Notes: generated from the sequence alone by a model not told the origin. DNA of 64,000 bases from Marinobacterium sp. (GCA_030602245.1 JAUWAC010000001.1:1-64000); one strand, 5' to 3'. Counted from the first letter of the stretch, positions 17,939 through 27,374 are shown. Numbers and translations: made by a program.

Positions 17939-18086
17939 TGTTCTCCCACGCTGTCGCCTGCAGCCTCGGCACGGACGCTGTCGGATAAACGATGGCACCC
18001 GCCCGGGCTACTTAGCCTGTCTTTTTCCTCGCCGTTCTGTTATCACCGTTGGTTTCAATGGTGGCATGTGACAGGAGAGGGGAGCG

Positions 18087-19049
18087 ATGGGCGCGTCAAC
18101 GGACGAGGATTTCTACAAGACGCTGTTGGAATCGACCAGGGCGATTCCGTGGAAGATCAATTGGGCCACCAAGGAGTTTGAGTACATCGGCCCTCAGATC
18201 GAGCAACTGCTGGGCTGGACGCAGGAGAGCTGGGCAACCGCGCAGGACTGGATCGACCGCATCCACGAGGATGAGCGTGAGCGCACGGCGAACTACTGCA
18301 TTGCGCTGTGCGAAGAGGGAGTCGATCACGAGGCCGATTACCGTGCCCTGACCGCCGATGGCGATTATGTCTGGGTCCGCGATGTGGTGCATGCGATTCG
18401 CGAGAACGGCGTCACGACCCATCTGGTCGGCTTTATCTTCGATATTTCCGAGCGCAAGCAGCTTGAGGATGAGTTGCATGTGGCCAACCGCAAGCTCGAG
18501 GCACTGTCGTTTCAGGACGGCCTCACCGGCGTTGCCAACCGTCGTCTCTATGACAGTACGCTGCAGGCGGAGTGGGATCGCGGGCTGCGTAACGGCACAC
18601 CCCTGTCGCTGGTGGTGATGGATATCGATTTCTTCAAGGACTACAACGACCAGTGCGGTCACCTCGAGGGTGACAACTGCCTGATTCAGGTCGCACAGGC
18701 GTTGCAGGGCGTGGCCTCGCGCTCGACAGACTTCTTTGCCCGCTACGGTGGCGAGGAGTTCGCACTGCTGTTGCCGGAGACCGACCGCGAAGCGGCGCGC
18801 GATCTGGCCGAGCGCTGTCGCCGGCAGGTGCTGGATCTGCAGATACCGCATCCGGCCTCGGAGGCGGGGCGGGTCGTCACCATCAGTGCCGGCGTTTCCA
18901 GCGTCGTACCCAGCGCCGAGATGGGGCCGAGCGCCCTGTTCTCCGCCGCCGACAAAATGCTGTATCAGGCCAAACGCAACGGGCGCAATCGCATCGCCTG
19001 CGGCTGGCCGCGTCCCCATCGGGTAACACCCAGTCAGGCCAACGGCTGA
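18087..19049 (+). CDS. PAS-GGDEF diguanylate cyclase (soluble)
   Basis: A 320-residue protein without membrane segments. A PAS_3-type sensor domain with PAC motif occupies about 10-125 (IPWKINWATKEFEYIGPQIEQLLG, and the closing DISERKQLEDEL), then a GGDEF domain (about 145-310) carries DGLTGVANRRLYD, the metal-binding DIDFFKDYND, and an intact GGEEF signature (RYGGEEFALLL). It is expected to make c-di-GMP in response to a cytosolic signal. AGGAGAGGGGAGCG lies just upstream of the ATG. The FUSC gene follows 57 bp later. Confidence 0.92.
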   Translation: MGASTDEDFYKTLLESTRAIPWKINWATKEFEYIGPQIEQLLGWTQESWATAQDWIDRIHEDERERTANYCIALCEEGVDHEADYRALTADGDYVWVRDVVHAIRENGVTTHLVGFIFDISERKQLEDELHVANRKLEALSFQDGLTGVANRRLYDSTLQAEWDRGLRNGTPLSLVVMDIDFFKDYNDQCGHLEGDNCLIQVAQALQGVASRSTDFFARYGGEEFALLLPETDREAARDLAERCRRQVLDLQIPHPASEAGRVVTISAGVSSVVPSAEMGPSALFSAADKMLYQAKRNGRNRIACGWPRPHRVTPSQANG

Positions 19050-19106
19050 TCGGTCCCCTTATCGAGACCGGTCGCGTGCCGGTCTGACCCCGATCAAGGG
19101 AGTTCA

Positions 19107-21053
19107 ATGAACAATCTGACTGCACGGGTTGCGCGCCTTGGCTTTGACCGGGCGCGCTTTGGTTTTGCGTTACGTACCGGGCTGGCCGTGTGTCTGGCGA
19201 TTGGGGTTGCCTGGGCGCTCGGGCTTGAGCATCCGCAATGGGCCGGTATGACGGTCTGGGCAGCATCGCTGCCGACCCGCGGCCAGTTGCTGGCCAAAAG
19301 CGGCTCGCGTCTGGTGGGTACGCTGCTCGGTTCCCTGGTCGGGGTGGCCATCGTGACCGCCGCCGCCGGGCAGATTCCGACGCTGGTGATCGCGCTCTCG
19401 GTCTGGGTCGCCGCCTGCGTGGCGATGGCGCATCTGCTGCGCGGGTTCGTCACCTATGGGGCGATGCTGGCCGGGTATTCGGCGGCGCTGGTGGCGCTGG
19501 TCGGCACCGCACAGCATGCCGATATGCTGGCACTCGGCATCGACCGGGTGCTGACGGCGTTGACCGGTGTGCTGATGGCGCTGCTGGTGGCCTGGTATTT
19601 CACGCCGCGTTCGGCGGAGCCGACACCGGAACGCGATCTGCGTCTGCTGGCCGCCGATACGCTGGTACATCTTAACGCGGCACTGACCGGCACCCGCCTG
19701 AGTGCGCACCAGCGGCAGGAGCTGATGTCGCGCATGGCCGCGCTGGACGCGCTGCTGGAGATGCATGGCGTCAGCCGCGAGTCGCAGCGGCGTCAGGTGC
19801 GTCTCAGCCGACTGCTGCTGGTGGCGATGGTGTCACTGCTGATCTGGCGCCAGCCGGCGCCGGACGGCACCCGTGCCCGCGCGCTGATCGATGCGCTGGA
19901 GCGGGCGATCGGTGCATTGGAAACCGGCGCTCCGGGCGCGGCGGTGCTGAAGGCATTGCAGGATGCGCTGGAGCATTGCCGCGCGATCCCGTCGCTGGCG
20001 CTGCTGCAGGATCTGCTCGAGCGCTACCGGACGCTGCTGGAGCGCTACCTGCATCAGGGCGCTGCGCAGGCGCCGGACGCACCGACGCCACCTAAAGGGC
20101 TGCCGCTGGTGCTGCATCGGGACTGGATCGGCGCCTATCAGGCCAGTGTCCGTGCCCTTGTCGTCATGCTCGCCGTGGGCGGGGTCTGGTGGGCCAGTGG
20201 CAGCGATGTCGGTGCCTACATGCTGCTCGGCACGGCGGTGATGACCTCGCTGTTTTCCACCTTCGACAGCCCCGTGATGACGATGCGGTCGGTGTTTATC
20301 GGCCATCTGCTCGGTGCGGCGGGGGCGCTGGCCTGTCACTGGCTGGTATGGCCGCTGGCAACGTCGGCGACGCAGCAGGTGCTGCTGATCTTTCCGTTCG
20401 TCGGACTGGGTATCGCGATCTTTGCCCATCGCCGCCTGGCGGCGGCCGCGTTCGATTACAACATGGTGCTGCTTCTGCTGCTGCAACCGATCTATCCGCT
20501 GTCGGGCAGTTTCCTGGATTCGCTGTTGCTGGTGCTGGGCGTGCTCTGTGCGCCACTGATCGGCATGGCGGCGTACCGTCTGATCTACCCGGTCAGCGCC
20601 GCGCGGCGTATTCGCAACCTGCAGACGATCATGGTGCACGAGATCGAGGGGATGGCGCCGCGCGCGGAAACCGCCTCGTCACGACTGATCTGGCGGGCGC
20701 GGGTCTATCATCGGCTGCTGCAGCTGGTGCGCTGGGCCGATCTGGTCGGCAACAACCATTTCCCGGTGGTGGAGTGGGGGCTGACGATACTGCGTCTTGA
20801 GCGGGTCACGCGCAGCCTGCATGCGCTGCTGGCCGAACCGACACTGAGCCCGCGCGTGCTGCGCGCAGTGCGCCTGACGCTGGCCCGCATCGAGCGGCTG
20901 AGTGAGGATCCGGCGGCGGTACAGCGGGCGCTGGCGACGACATCGGCGCGGCTGGAACGGCACGGCTATCGCAGCGAGGCGGGCCTGTTGGAGATGACGG
21001 CAACGCTGCTGCTGGAGAATCTGTCCCTGTTCCGACCGCGTAGCCGGGGCTGA
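19107..21053 (+). CDS. FUSC-family inner-membrane permease (AaeB/YccS-like)
   Basis: A 648-residue protein with two blocks of membrane helices (about 20-165 and 345-505), each followed by a cytoplasmic region. The opening block with HPQWAGMTVWAASLPTRGQLLAKSGSRLVGTLLG is the fusaric-acid-resistance/aromatic-acid-exporter signature. Proteins of this family export hydrophobic or aromatic acids, usually together with a membrane-fusion protein. No such partner gene is adjacent, so the substrate cannot be assigned. AAGGGAG is six bases before the ATG. Confidence 0.88.
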   Translation: MNNLTARVARLGFDRARFGFALRTGLAVCLAIGVAWALGLEHPQWAGMTVWAASLPTRGQLLAKSGSRLVGTLLGSLVGVAIVTAAAGQIPTLVIALSVWVAACVAMAHLLRGFVTYGAMLAGYSAALVALVGTAQHADMLALGIDRVLTALTGVLMALLVAWYFTPRSAEPTPERDLRLLAADTLVHLNAALTGTRLSAHQRQELMSRMAALDALLEMHGVSRESQRRQVRLSRLLLVAMVSLLIWRQPAPDGTRARALIDALERAIGALETGAPGAAVLKALQDALEHCRAIPSLALLQDLLERYRTLLERYLHQGAAQAPDAPTPPKGLPLVLHRDWIGAYQASVRALVVMLAVGGVWWASGSDVGAYMLLGTAVMTSLFSTFDSPVMTMRSVFIGHLLGAAGALACHWLVWPLATSATQQVLLIFPFVGLGIAIFAHRRLAAAAFDYNMVLLLLLQPIYPLSGSFLDSLLLVLGVLCAPLIGMAAYRLIYPVSAARRIRNLQTIMVHEIEGMAPRAETASSRLIWRARVYHRLLQLVRWADLVGNNHFPVVEWGLTILRLERVTRSLHALLAEPTLSPRVLRAVRLTLARIERLSEDPAAVQRALATTSARLERHGYRSEAGLLEMTATLLLENLSLFRPRSRG

Positions 21054-21057
21054 AGGC

Positions 21058-22131
21058 TCAGACGCCGGCGTTCTGCTGCACCAGCCGGTGCACGAATGTC
21101 AGCTTGTCGCGCACGGTTTCGCTGAGCACGAAGGGGTAGGCATGTTCGTGTCCCATACTGCGGTTGAGGCTGTTCAGTGCGATCGTGAGCGCGACCCAGT
21201 GGTGAAACAGGCGGCTGAACTCCGGCTCTGAGTATGCATCCAGCGGCGTATCCAGACTCAGACTGTCATCGCTGGCAGCCTGCGGCTGGGTGCGCAGGCC
21301 GAACTGCTGCGCGGTTTCCAGTGTGTCCACCATGTGCAGGTAGTGGGCCCAGGTTTCGGCCCAGTCCTCCCATGGGTGGCTGGCGGCGTAGGCGCTGACG
21401 AAGCGCTGCTGCCAGTCCGGTGCCGGCCCCTGCCGGTAGTGTTGCTCCAGCGCGGCGCTATAGTCGGCGCGCTCATCGCCGAACAGCTCGCGCCAGGATG
21501 CCAGTTGGGCGCTGTCGCGAATCAGCCGATCCCAGTAGTAGTGCCCGGATTCGTGGCGGAAGTGCCCGAGCACGGTGCGGTAGGGCTCGGCCATGTCGTG
21601 GCGCATCTTTTCCCGCACGACCGGATCGGCTTCGGCGATGTTGATGGTGATCAGCCCCTGCGCATGGCCGGTCAGCACGCGGCCGCGTTCGTTGAAGGTG
21701 GGCGCCGTATCAGCGAGAAAATCGAACGCCAGTCCGGTCGGGCTGAGTGTCATCGGCTCCAGCGGCAGGTTCAGACGCAGCAGCGAATAGACCAGACGCC
21801 GCTTCTCCTGCTCCAGCTTCTGCCACAGCTGCAGGTTGCCCTCGATGCTGAGATCGGGAATGGTGCGGTTGAGCCGGCACGCGACGCAGAACGGCTCATC
21901 ATCGTCGGCGGCCACCATCCAGTTGCAGATGCCCTGTTCGCGGTAGTTGCCGCACTGACGCCAGCGCTGACCGCTGTTATCACCCTGTACCCGCCAGAGG
22001 TCGTCTGCGGGCTCGAGCGCCGCCAGACGCAGCGCCTGCGGCAGGAAGCCAAGCGTGGCGCCGCAGTGGGTGCAGCGCGCGTTGTCGAAGTAGGCGAGGT
22101 TATGGCACTGGTCGCAGCTGAACAGTTTCAC
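21058..22131 (-). CDS. Zinc-ribbon and putative zinc metallopeptidase (COG4307 family)
   Basis: A 357-residue protein. The N-terminus has two zinc-binding clusters (CDQCHNLAYFDNARCTHC, residues 5-22, and CNWM plus CVAC, about 70-84), followed by a gluzincin-like domain with HESGHYYWD (about 193-201), an HExxH-type variant with the Glu at position 2 and a second His, and WAETWAHYLHMVDT (about 263-276), likely supplying the third ligand. Substrate unknown. Its start overlaps the stop of the upstream diguanylate cyclase by ATGA, so the two genes are translationally coupled. Confidence 0.85.
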   Translation of the reverse strand: MKLFSCDQCHNLAYFDNARCTHCGATLGFLPQALRLAALEPADDLWRVQGDNSGQRWRQCGNYREQGICNWMVAADDDEPFCVACRLNRTIPDLSIEGNLQLWQKLEQEKRRLVYSLLRLNLPLEPMTLSPTGLAFDFLADTAPTFNERGRVLTGHAQGLITINIAEADPVVREKMRHDMAEPYRTVLGHFRHESGHYYWDRLIRDSAQLASWRELFGDERADYSAALEQHYRQGPAPDWQQRFVSAYAASHPWEDWAETWAHYLHMVDTLETAQQFGLRTQPQAASDDSLSLDTPLDAYSEPEFSRLFHHWVALTIALNSLNRSMGHEHAYPFVLSETVRDKLTFVHRLVQQNAGV

Positions 22132-23999
22132 TGAGCACTCCTGGATTCGGTGCCGGCGAAGCAGTAGCCGCCACGGCCGGAGCGTTTTGCTTCGTACATG
22201 GCCGCGTCAGCCTGCTCCAGCAGGCACTGGCTGTCGGTTCCATCCTCAGGATAAAGGGCGATGCCGACAGATGCACCTATGCGCAGCGTCTGGCCGCCCA
22301 GATGAAACGGCTCGGAGACACGCGCGATCAGCTTCTGTGCCACCGTGGCGGCGTATTCCGCTGGCGCGTGGCCGTTGAGCAGCACCAGAAACTCATCGCC
22401 GCCGATGCGCCCGATCAGGTCGTCCTCGCGCAGTATGTGGGTCATGCGCTTGGCGACCGCCTTCAGCAGTTCATCGCCGACGTGGTGGCCAAAGCGGTCG
22501 TTGACCGGTTTGAAATGGTCCAGATCGATAAACAGAATCGCGTAGCGACTGCCGTTGCCCGGGGCATCGGCCAGTGCCGCGTCCAGTCGGTGGTAGAGCG
22601 TGGCCCGGTTGGCAAGCCCGGTCAGCGCATCGTAGCTGGCCAGGCGCTGCATGCGGGCTTCGCTGTCCTTGTGTGCGCTGATGTCGTTGAAGATATGAAT
22701 CAGCCGCAGGATGCGGGCGTCGGCGTCGCGCACGGCGCTGATCGTCTGCAGCGTCGGCAGCGGTTCGTTGCCGGGGCGGCGGTACCAGATTTCGCCCTGC
22801 CAGACATCGTTCTGCTGCAGCTGGCGGAAGACGTCATCCAGCAGGTGCTCGTTGCGATGCCGGGTGTCGAACAGGTCGTACAGGAAATGGCCCAGAACCC
22901 GGTTCGGCTCGTGTCCGCTGATCTCCGAGAAGGCGCCGTTGACGCGCAGAATCCGGCACTGGGCATCGGTGATGGCGATCGCTTCCTGGGCACTTTCAAA
23001 CACGCTGGCGGCAAGGCGCAGCTCGGCGCCGGACTCCTCGAGCTGGCGCGTCTGGCGCAGCAGCTGTCGGGTGATCGGGCGCATGGCGCGGGCTGTTATC
23101 AGAGCGCCAAGCACCATCATCAGCAGGATGGTCAGCACCGTCCAGGGCAGCTGCTGGCTGGCCGGCGCGTAGAGGCGGGCGGCGGGCATCTGCACCAGCA
23201 GGCTGGCATTCAGCGTCGCCAGTCGGGCGTGGAAGACGACCTGCTGGCCATGTGCATCCTCGATCCGGAACATGCCGTTGTCGCCGTGGGGCGTGGCAAG
23301 CTGCGATGCCATCGTCTCGGGTAGCGGCAGCAGACTGAGCTGCTGACCATCGCCGGCCAGCAGGTGCGTCGGATTGTGTTCATGCAGCTGGATGAACAGC
23401 CGGCTGCCAGCACCAAACCGGTAGGTGTCGTGCAGCAGACGGGCCAGTGCGTCGCTGCGAAAGAACAGTTGATCGGCACCGACCAGCCGGCCGTCGGGTG
23501 TCCGAATCGGGGCGGTGGCCTGAGTGATGATGTTGCCGTCGTCGCCGACGATGTCGAGTCTGAGCCCCGGCTCCGTCGGCAGCGCCGGCAGCAGCGGGCC
23601 GAGACGACCGCGCTCGAACACGGTTTCGCCACCGGGGCCGAGGCGGCGGGCGCCGGCGAGATCGGTGATGCTGCCGAGGGCGTCATCCAGACGCGGTGCG
23701 GTGTAGCGCGACAGGTCGGCGAAGGTCAGCTCACTGTCGGCGTACTGCTGCAGCCGGCGCCGAATCTCGGAGCGGCTGGCGGTTTGCAGCGCCAGTCCGC
23801 GATAGCGCAGCATCAGGTGGTCCACCGCGTCGCGCTGACTCTCGGCATTGAGCGCATTGAGCTGTTCCAGACTGCCGCGAGCGGCGAGATAGCGCGGCAC
23901 TGCGGTGCTCAGTCCCACCAGCAGCCCGGTAATCAGGATGCCGATGACGGCCAGCGCGATAATCCGGCTTTGGTAGTGTTCCATCGGGTGTCGAGTCAC
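22128..23999 (-). CDS. Membrane sensor PAS-GGDEF diguanylate cyclase
   Basis: A 623-residue protein with a membrane segment (about 12-33), a periplasmic CHASE4-like sensor domain (about 40-270), a second membrane segment (about 280-305), a PAS domain with PAC motif (about 330-450), and a GGDEF domain (about 455-615) with DALTGLANRATLYHRLD, DLDHFKPVNDRFGH and a perfect GGDEF. It should make c-di-GMP in response to an external cue. The first start is GTG at 23999, with ATG at 23984 as an alternative. It overlaps the metallopeptidase gene by four bases. Confidence 0.9.
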   Translation of the reverse strand: MTRHPMEHYQSRIIALAVIGILITGLLVGLSTAVPRYLAARGSLEQLNALNAESQRDAVDHLMLRYRGLALQTASRSEIRRRLQQYADSELTFADLSRYTAPRLDDALGSITDLAGARRLGPGGETVFERGRLGPLLPALPTEPGLRLDIVGDDGNIITQATAPIRTPDGRLVGADQLFFRSDALARLLHDTYRFGAGSRLFIQLHEHNPTHLLAGDGQQLSLLPLPETMASQLATPHGDNGMFRIEDAHGQQVVFHARLATLNASLLVQMPAARLYAPASQQLPWTVLTILLMMVLGALITARAMRPITRQLLRQTRQLEESGAELRLAASVFESAQEAIAITDAQCRILRVNGAFSEISGHEPNRVLGHFLYDLFDTRHRNEHLLDDVFRQLQQNDVWQGEIWYRRPGNEPLPTLQTISAVRDADARILRLIHIFNDISAHKDSEARMQRLASYDALTGLANRATLYHRLDAALADAPGNGSRYAILFIDLDHFKPVNDRFGHHVGDELLKAVAKRMTHILREDDLIGRIGGDEFLVLLNGHAPAEYAATVAQKLIARVSEPFHLGGQTLRIGASVGIALYPEDGTDSQCLLEQADAAMYEAKRSGRGGYCFAGTESRSAQ

Positions 24000-24088
24000 A
24001 TCCTTGCACTCCTGCGCCCTGAGGCGGGCGGCAACGGCCAGGCGGTCGTGCGCTGGCGGTTACACGGGGCTGCGCCGAGCGCCGCGGG

Positions 24089-25096
24089 TCAGCAGCGCAT
24101 CAGCTCAATCACGTTGTCGAGCATTCGGTTCGAGAACCCCCACTCATTGTCGTACCACGCCATCACTTTGACCAGATGGCCGTTGACGCGCGTATGGCTG
24201 GCATCGAAGACCGATGAGGCCGGGTTATGGTTGAAGTCGATCGATACCAGCGGCAGGTGATTGATCTCCAGCACGCCCTTGAGCGCGCCGTTGGCGGCAT
24301 CCTCCATCACCGCGTTGACTTCGGCCACGTCGGTCGGGCGTGAGGCGATGAAGCTCAGATCCACCATCGAGACGTTCAATGTCGGCACGCGCACGGCCAT
24401 GCCGTCCAGCTTGCCCGCCAGCTCCGGCAGCACCAGTCCCACCGCGGCAGCGGCGCCGGTCTTGGTCGGGATCATCGACTGCGTCGCCGCGCGAGCGCGG
24501 TAGAGGTCGGTGTGGTACACATCGCTCAGGCGCTGATCGTTGGTGAAGGCGTGGATCGTTGTCATCAACCCGCTCTCGATGCCGATCGCATCGTGCAGCG
24601 GCTTGGCCAGCGGTGCCAGGCAATTGGTGGTGCAGGAGGCGTTCGAGACCACGGTATCGGTCGGTTTGAGCTGATGGTGGTTGATACCGTGGACGATGGT
24701 GGCATCGACCCCTTTGCCCGGCGCTGACAACAGGACTTTTTTCGCGCCCGCCTCAAGATGCAGCGCGGCCTTGTCACGGCTGGTGAACAGACCGGTACAC
24801 TCGCATACCACGTCGATCCCCAGTTCCGCCCAGGGCAGTTGCGTCGGATCCTTTTCGGTCAGGTCGCGGATGCGGTCGCCGTTGACCAGCAGATATTCGT
24901 CCTCAATGCTGACATCCGCGGCAAACCGACCGTGGGTGGTGTCGTACTTGAGCAGGTGGGCGTTGATCCTGACATCACCGAGGTCGTTGATGGCGACGAT
25001 TTCAATCTGCTGATCGTAACCACCCTCGTACAGTGCCCTGACCATGTTGCGACCGATGCGGCCGAACCCGTTGATCGCTATCCGTATCTTGCTCAT
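24089..25096 (-). CDS. gap: Type I glyceraldehyde-3-phosphate dehydrogenase (or erythrose-4-phosphate dehydrogenase)
   Basis: A 335-residue NAD-dependent dehydrogenase of the GAPDH fold. Residues 1-150 form the Rossmann domain ([15 protein letters not shown]; the [20 protein letters not shown] segment). The catalytic [12 protein letters not shown] motif is near 150-161 and the conserved [23 protein letters not shown] region near 191-213. The C-terminus [15 protein letters not shown] is canonical. It oxidises glyceraldehyde-3-phosphate in glycolysis, or acts in gluconeogenesis or PLP synthesis if Epd-like. Sequence inspection cannot separate gap from epd with certainty. Confidence 0.92.
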   Translation of the reverse strand: MSKIRIAINGFGRIGRNMVRALYEGGYDQQIEIVAINDLGDVRINAHLLKYDTTHGRFAADVSIEDEYLLVNGDRIRDLTEKDPTQLPWAELGIDVVCECTGLFTSRDKAALHLEAGAKKVLLSAPGKGVDATIVHGINHHQLKPTDTVVSNASCTTNCLAPLAKPLHDAIGIESGLMTTIHAFTNDQRLSDVYHTDLYRARAATQSMIPTKTGAAAAVGLVLPELAGKLDGMAVRVPTLNVSMVDLSFIASRPTDVAEVNAVMEDAANGALKGVLEINHLPLVSIDFNHNPASSVFDASHTRVNGHLVKVMAWYDNEWGFSNRMLDNVIELMRC

Positions 25097-25309
25097 TATC
25101 GTGCTCCTTGGTTCGCGGCTGAGCCGCCGGCGCCACTCCAGCCCGGCATACTGCTGCTCATCTCTCTATCTATCAGTAAAGACGCTTGTATCGCCAGTGT
25201 CAGCTTCTGTCGCAACGGCGCATTTTTGCAACAGCGCGATCCCGGTCTTGATAAACGGCGTGGATGGTGCATAGTCGGCGTCCTGTTTTCTCGCTGGAGT
25301 ACGCATAGG

Positions 25310-26206
25310 GTGGTGCTGTCCAATCATCTCAAGGCCGATCTGCTGCTGGTGCTGACAACGCTGCTGGCGGGGGCGGGCTGGATCTTTTCCAAGGAAGCGG
25401 TCGCAGGGTTGGCACCGCTCCTGTTCATGGCCATGCGTTTCACGCTGGCGGGCGCCATCCTCAGCGTCATGCAGCCGCGGGCGCTGGCTCGCCTGACGCC
25501 GAGTCAGTGGCGCAGCGGGCTGCTGGTCGGGCTGTTCTTCGGCGTCGCGATGATCTTCTGGGTGCTGGGCCTGCATCTCGCGAGTTCCGTGGGCATCGGC
25601 GCGTTTCTGGCCAGCCTCGGCATTGTACTGGTGCCGCTGTTCGGGCTGCTGTTCGGTGAACGGCCGGGCCCTCATGTGTTCTATGCACTGCCCTGTGTGG
25701 TGGCGGGACTGGCCTGTCTGTCGCTGGACTCGGAATTCATCATCGGTGCCGGTGAGCTGTGCTTTATCGGCGCGGCGGTGTTGCTGGCGTTCATGTTCAT
25801 TCTCAACAGCCGCGCCTCGGCGCGGATGCCGACGGTGCCGCTGACAGCGATCCAGCTGCTGCTGACCGGCCTGATCACGGCAACGGCGTCGCTGTTGTCG
25901 GAAGAGTGGAATTTTGACCAGCCGTTGTCGATCTGGGGCTGGTTTCTGGCCAGTGTGCTGCTGGCCACGAGCCTGCGTTTTGCGATGCAAACACGGGCGC
26001 AGGGGCTGGCACCGGCCAGCCACAGTGCGATCATCATGACGCTGGAGCCGGTCTGGGCCGCGCTGCTGGCGGTCTGGTGGCTGGGCGAATCGATGAGCGT
26101 GCTGCAGGTGATGGGCTGCGCGTTGATCTTCATCGCGATGCTGGTCAACCGCTGGCCGGCGGTGCGCTATTGGTGGCGCTCGGTGCGAGGGGCGGGCAGC
26201 TTCTGA
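25310..26206 (+). CDS. EamA/DMT-superfamily permease
   Basis: A 298-residue protein with about ten membrane helices in two EamA repeats, each opening with a helix such as LVLTTLLAGAGWIFSKEAV and ending in an EPVWAALLAVWWLGE-type signature (about 241-255). The family exports or imports amino acids, nucleotides or other small metabolites; the substrate here is not predictable. The likely start is GTG at 25310 or the adjacent GTG at 25313, with GGAG 10 bases before. The longer open frame upstream overlaps the divergent gap gene and is not credible. The gene is transcribed away from gap. Confidence 0.85.
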   Translation: MVLSNHLKADLLLVLTTLLAGAGWIFSKEAVAGLAPLLFMAMRFTLAGAILSVMQPRALARLTPSQWRSGLLVGLFFGVAMIFWVLGLHLASSVGIGAFLASLGIVLVPLFGLLFGERPGPHVFYALPCVVAGLACLSLDSEFIIGAGELCFIGAAVLLAFMFILNSRASARMPTVPLTAIQLLLTGLITATASLLSEEWNFDQPLSIWGWFLASVLLATSLRFAMQTRAQGLAPASHSAIIMTLEPVWAALLAVWWLGESMSVLQVMGCALIFIAMLVNRWPAVRYWWRSVRGAGSF

Positions 26207-26247
26207 TGACAGCTGTCGCAGGGGCCTTCATCGCGGCGGAGACAGAT

Positions 26248-26277
26248 AAAAAAATCCCCTCTTCGGGTGAAGAGGGG
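26248..26277 (-). terminator. Rho-independent terminator (small RNA or pheA distal)
   Basis: A perfect 9-bp stem, CCCCTCTTC with GAAGAGGGG and a 4-nt loop, followed on the minus strand by a T run. On the plus strand no T run follows, so it serves minus-strand transcripts. Confidence 0.9.
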
Positions 26278-26370
26278 CAGGCAAAGTGCAAACAACTCCA
26301 ACGGCCGGAGCTGCAAGATGGGATGCGATCGGTGCAGAGAGACACCTTTCGCGTCCTGATCCTTCAGGAC
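26248..26370 (-). ncRNA. Candidate small RNA, about 123 nt
   Basis: A promoter-terminator unit without a reading frame. TTGTGC and TATATT boxes 16 bp apart precede a start near 26370, and a strong terminator ends it near 26248. The first structure in the RNA would be a hairpin with stem GUCCUGA/UCAGGAC and loop AGGA, an arrangement like the GGA-in-loop sites bound by CsrA/RsmA. A second hairpin, CUCCGGCCGUUGGAG, has another GGA. Length and order resemble RsmY/RsmZ-class RNAs, but fewer GGA loops are present. It could instead be the distal 3' region of the prephenate dehydratase transcript. Confidence 0.42.
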
Positions 26371-26376
26371 ATCTTC

Positions 26377-26404
26377 AATATAGCGCGTATGCTGCAATGC
26401 ACAA
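26377..26404 (-). promoter_or_regulatory. Sigma-70-like promoter of the small-RNA candidate
   Basis: Minus strand: TTGTGC (26404-26399), 16 bp, TATATT (26382-26377). Expected start near 26370, giving an RNA that begins with the AGGA-loop hairpin. Confidence 0.45.
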
Positions 26405-26473
26405 CAAGAGAATGATCGATTTTTAAACAATTTGGTTATAACAAACGCGGTTTTGTATTGCATTGCAGCAAGG

Positions 26474-26498
26474 CGTGCCCGGGCGGGATGCCCGGGCA
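26474..26498 (-). other. Strong hairpin just after prephenate dehydratase
   Basis: GTGCCCGGGC and GCCCGGGCAC form a perfect 10-bp stem with a 5-nt loop, six bases beyond the stop codon. No T run follows on either strand, so it may be a 3'-stabilising or Rho-associated structure, not an intrinsic terminator. Confidence 0.6.
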
Positions 26499-26504
26499 CC
26501 GGGG

Positions 26505-27374
26505 TCAGTCGTCGGTCTTCATCTGCTGGGTGAAGCGGAACGGGTGTGCCGGGTAGGTGCCGATGATGCGCACGGTTTTGGCGAAGAAATGGAGCTCCTG
26601 CAATGCATACTGCATCGCCTGTTCATGCGGGTGCCCCTCGACATCCAGATGGAAGCTCGACACTTGCATCGTATCCGACTCCATGTAGCTTTCCAGCTTG
26701 ACCATGTTCAGGCCGTTGGTGGCAAAACCGCCGAGCGCCTTGTACAGCGCTGCCGGCATGTTGCGTACCGTGAACATGATCGTCGTCATGAAGCGCTCAT
26801 CGGCATCCAGCGCTGGCATGTGGCTGTCCTTGGCCAGAATGATGAAGCGGGTGGTGTTGCCACTCTTGTCCTGAAAGTTCTCGCGCAGAATCTCAAGGCC
26901 ATACAGCTCGGCGGCGAGGCTTGAGGCGATGACGGCGTGGCCGGCGCGGGGATTCTCGGCCAGGTCAGCGGCGGAGCCGGCGGTGTCCAGTGCCGCCATC
27001 GGTGTCAGCCCCAGTGCTTTCAGGTTGCTGTCGCACTGTGCCAGCGCCTGCGGGTGTGAGGAAACGGTTTTCAGATCGTCGATGCGGGTGCCCGGCAGTG
27101 CCAGCAGGCAGTGGTTCACCGGTTCGAAATGCTCACCGATGATATGCAGCTGGGTTTTCGGCATCAGCCGGTAGATCTCCTCGACCCGCCCGGCGGTGGA
27201 GTTCTCCAGCGGAATCATCGCCAGACTCGCCTCGCCGTTGTCCACCATAAACATCGCATCGACAAAGCTCTCGCAGGCGGTCGCGTTCATGGTCGGGTAG
27301 ACGCGGGTGCAGGCCAGATGAGAGTAGGCGCCGGGATAGCCCTGATAAGCGATGATATCGGTCGATGCGTTCAT
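26505..27374 (-). CDS. pheA: Prephenate dehydratase (monofunctional, with ACT domain)
   Basis: A 289-residue enzyme that converts prephenate to phenylpyruvate for phenylalanine synthesis. The catalytic PDT domain (about 8-180) begins YQGYPGAYSHLAC, contains PLENSTAGRVEEIY and ends with the catalytic NTTRFIIL (Thr-Arg-Phe). The ACT domain (about 195-280) has the GALYKAL-like PAALYKALGGFATNGLNMVKLES motif for phenylalanine feedback. No chorismate mutase domain is fused, unlike enteric PheA. It is a single-gene unit, divergent from trmH. Confidence 0.93.
   Translation of the reverse strand: MNASTDIIAYQGYPGAYSHLACTRVYPTMNATACESFVDAMFMVDNGEASLAMIPLENSTAGRVEEIYRLMPKTQLHIIGEHFEPVNHCLLALPGTRIDDLKTVSSHPQALAQCDSNLKALGLTPMAALDTAGSAADLAENPRAGHAVIASSLAAELYGLEILRENFQDKSGNTTRFIILAKDSHMPALDADERFMTTIMFTVRNMPAALYKALGGFATNGLNMVKLESYMESDTMQVSSFHLDVEGHPHEQAMQYALQELHFFAKTVRIIGTYPAHPFRFTQQMKTDD

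Noticed and set aside
22302-23324. 340-codon open frame antisense to the membrane diguanylate cyclase
   Set aside because: It runs opposite a well-conserved PAS-GGDEF gene; such long empty frames are expected in GC-rich DNA, and its translation shows no recognisable domain.
24758-25309. N-terminal extension of the EamA permease frame
   Set aside because: It overlaps most of the divergent GAPDH 5' half and adds a non-membrane, unconserved stretch; GTG 25310 fits the family start.
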